Source: Thermoplasmata archaeon (GTDB lineage Bacteria; Actinomycetota; Acidimicrobiia; Acidimicrobiales; Acidimicrobiaceae). Taken from it: a DNA stretch of 6,762 nucleotides. Of this stretch, positions 5,734-6,762 are shown piece by piece. The position numbers and the translations under genes were made by a program. The notes under the pieces are model-generated. The model was given only the letters and a program-made list of their open reading frames with translations, did no database searches and had not been told where the DNA came from. Each line of letters starts with the position of its first letter. The stretch's first letter is position 1. The stretch covers positions 1 through 6,762 of the forward strand of contig JAKBHQ010000047.1 of assembly GCA_021836665.1 (NCBI GenBank), read 5' to 3'.

Positions 5734-6762
5734 TTGCTTCGCTTTGGAACAGATGGAATTCGTGGCAGGGCCAACGAGACTTTAACGGTCTCGTTGGCCC
5801 TTGCTTTGGGTATCGGCGTGGGCGAAGTTTTGGGCGCGAGCCGGGTGATTATCGGCAGGGACACGCGTGAATCTGGCCCGATGCTCGTGGCTGGTGTGGC
5901 CGCCGGACTTATGAGCGTGGGGGTCGATGTGGTCGACGTCGGGGTAGCTCCAACCGGCGCTATAGCATTTGCCTCCTCCTTATATCGACTTCCAGCGGTG
6001 GTTGTATCGGCTTCGCATAACCCCTATTTTGATAACGGGTTAAAGGTATTTTCAGCTGGCGGGAGAAAGCTGTCCGATCAGGATCAACAGGCCGTTGAGG
6101 GCTCCATTGAGGCTTTTCTGCACTCGAATCAGCCGAGGACTGTCAGAGCCGTCGGCACATTGGTCAGCGAGGACGTCTCTGTTGAGTATCGTCAGCACAT
6201 TTTAAGCGCAGTCGGGTCGGGGAGAGATCGCAAAAGCCTGCGGGTAGTGCTAGATCTGGCTAACGGTGCCGCCGCTTCAGTGGCTAAGGAGCTATTTGCC
6301 GAACTCGGAGTAGAGGTGGTGCGTGTTCTGTCGGACAATCCTTCGGGCAGAAATATCAATGAGGACTGTGGTTCGACGAGTATTGGTTTGCTGCAGAGGG
6401 CGGTGCTGGAGTTAGGGGCGGATGTTGGCCTTGCCTTTGACGGCGATGCTGACCGAGTGATTGCGGTGAGTGAATCCGGTGAAGTGGTGGATGGAGACCA
6501 GCTGATGGCTATGTTCGCTCCAGACCTCTTTGAAAGTGGAAAGTTAAAGGGCGCCGGGATAGCAGCCACGGTGATGAGTAACCTCGGCTTACACAAAGCG
6601 ATGGAGCGATTAGGAGTCTCGCTTTTTGTCACTCCTGTTGGTGATCGATTTGTCCTTGATGCGATGGAGGCCAATGGACTGTCATTGGGCGGAGAGCAGT
6701 CGGGTCACATCATCTTTTCTGACTATGCGACTACGGGAGACGGCCTGTTGACCGGAGCGATG
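5734..6762 (+). CDS. glmM: Phosphoglucosamine mutase, N-terminal 343 codons (3' truncated), TTG start
   Basis: GlmM interconverts glucosamine-6-phosphate and glucosamine-1-phosphate on the route to UDP-GlcNAc and peptidoglycan. The frame runs to the last base; about 100 more residues are expected. Motifs are RFGTDGIRG (3-11), the catalytic phosphoserine loop SASHNP with Ser94 (6013-6015), the Mg-binding DGDADR (236-241, 6439-6456), the TPVGDR loop (300-305) and the sugar-binding GGEQSGH (319-325). These identify GlmM rather than other phosphohexomutases. Translation most likely starts at TTG 5734, two codons before RFGTDG; no ATG or GTG is nearby in frame and no Shine-Dalgarno is visible. The start is 4 nt past the rpsI stop, so re-initiation is plausible. 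Codons 12-23 form one side-to-side perfect hairpin (separate entry). rpsI-glmM adjacency is common in Actinomycetota. Confidence 0.96.
   Translation, partial: MLRFGTDGIRGRANETLTVSLALALGIGVGEVLGASRVIIGRDTRESGPMLVAGVAAGLMSVGVDVVDVGVAPTGAIAFASSLYRLPAVVVSASHNPYFDNGLKVFSAGGRKLSDQDQQAVEGSIEAFLHSNQPRTVRAVGTLVSEDVSVEYRQHILSAVGSGRDRKSLRVVLDLANGAAASVAKELFAELGVEVVRVLSDNPSGRNINEDCGSTSIGLLQRAVLELGADVGLAFDGDADRVIAVSESGEVVDGDQLMAMFAPDLFESGKLKGAGIAATVMSNLGLHKAMERLGVSLFVTPVGDRFVLDAMEANGLSLGGEQSGHIIFSDYATTGDGLLTGAM
5767..5801 (+). terminator. Perfect 14-bp stem-loop downstream of rpsI, inside glmM codons 12-23
   Basis: AGGGCCAACGAGAC (5767-5780) and GTCTCGTTGGCCCT (5788-5801) are perfect reverse complements around the 7-nt loop TTTAACG. 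A T-rich but interrupted tail, TTGCTTTGGG, overlaps and follows the 3' arm (5801-5810). It begins 37 nt after the S9 stop, the usual place for an intrinsic terminator, yet it is coding for glmM. The FGTDGIRG motif upstream shows that the glmM reading frame runs through it. A translating ribosome would melt it, so it may act as a leaky terminator or attenuator between rpsI and glmM. The stem is certain; the role is inferred. Confidence 0.65.

Noticed and set aside
6192..6674. 160-codon open frame on the minus strand opposite glmM
   Set aside because: It is Ser/Thr/Pro/Ala-rich with no recognisable motif, and lies wholly opposite a conserved GlmM region. It is a by-product of glmM codon usage.
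1..6762. Mobile elements, CRISPR arrays, tRNA or rRNA genes, defence systems
   Set aside because: No repeats, transposase motifs or structural RNA signatures were seen. The whole window is accounted for by conserved housekeeping genes and short gaps, so no novel multi-gene system is claimed.

Overview
This window is a chromosomal housekeeping segment of a Gram-positive-type bacterium. All eleven recognisable genes are on the + strand. The order is map (3' part) - infA - rpmJ - rpsM - rpsK - rpsD - rpoA - rplQ - truA - rplM - rpsI - glmM (5' part). This is the classical end of the spc/alpha ribosomal-protein cluster joined to the truA-rplM-rpsI-glmM block, an arrangement typical of Actinomycetota. 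Base composition looks low-to-mid 50s % G+C by eye. Together with the proteins (IF-1 start region, zinc-binding S4 and L36, TruA lacking the usual GW motif), this suggests a moderate-GC actinobacterium, perhaps an Acidimicrobiia relative. That placement is inference from memory of the families, not a search result.

Layout. Positions 2-433 carry the C-terminal part of methionine aminopeptidase. Positions 434-682 form the only sizeable non-coding stretch, the infA leader. It holds a nested inverted repeat, promoter-like hexamers, a second GC-rich hairpin and a strong Shine-Dalgarno sequence. Positions 683-3867 are the compact alpha operon: IF-1, L36, S13, S11, S4, RNA polymerase alpha and L17. 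Gaps there range from 54 nt down to a 1-nt overlap. Positions 3864-4847 encode pseudouridine synthase TruA, 4853-5729 encode L13 and S9, and 5734-6762 encode the first 343 codons of phosphoglucosamine mutase.

How the genes work together. Most products build or run the ribosome: S13, S11, S4, S9, L36, L17, L13 and IF-1. Alpha couples this to transcription. TruA modifies tRNA anticodon arms, Map trims nascent proteins, and GlmM feeds UDP-GlcNAc and peptidoglycan synthesis.

No new gene system is visible. The less ordinary content is regulatory. The infA reading frame has no ATG, and its best start is a CTG behind a perfect AGGAGG. A perfect 14-bp stem lies inside the first codons of glmM, 37 nt after rpsI. 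A perfect 10-bp stem lies inside the apparent N-terminus of truA, 99 nt after rplQ. Both look like terminators or attenuators embedded in the next gene, and the second makes the truA start uncertain (GTG 3864 or TTG 3990).
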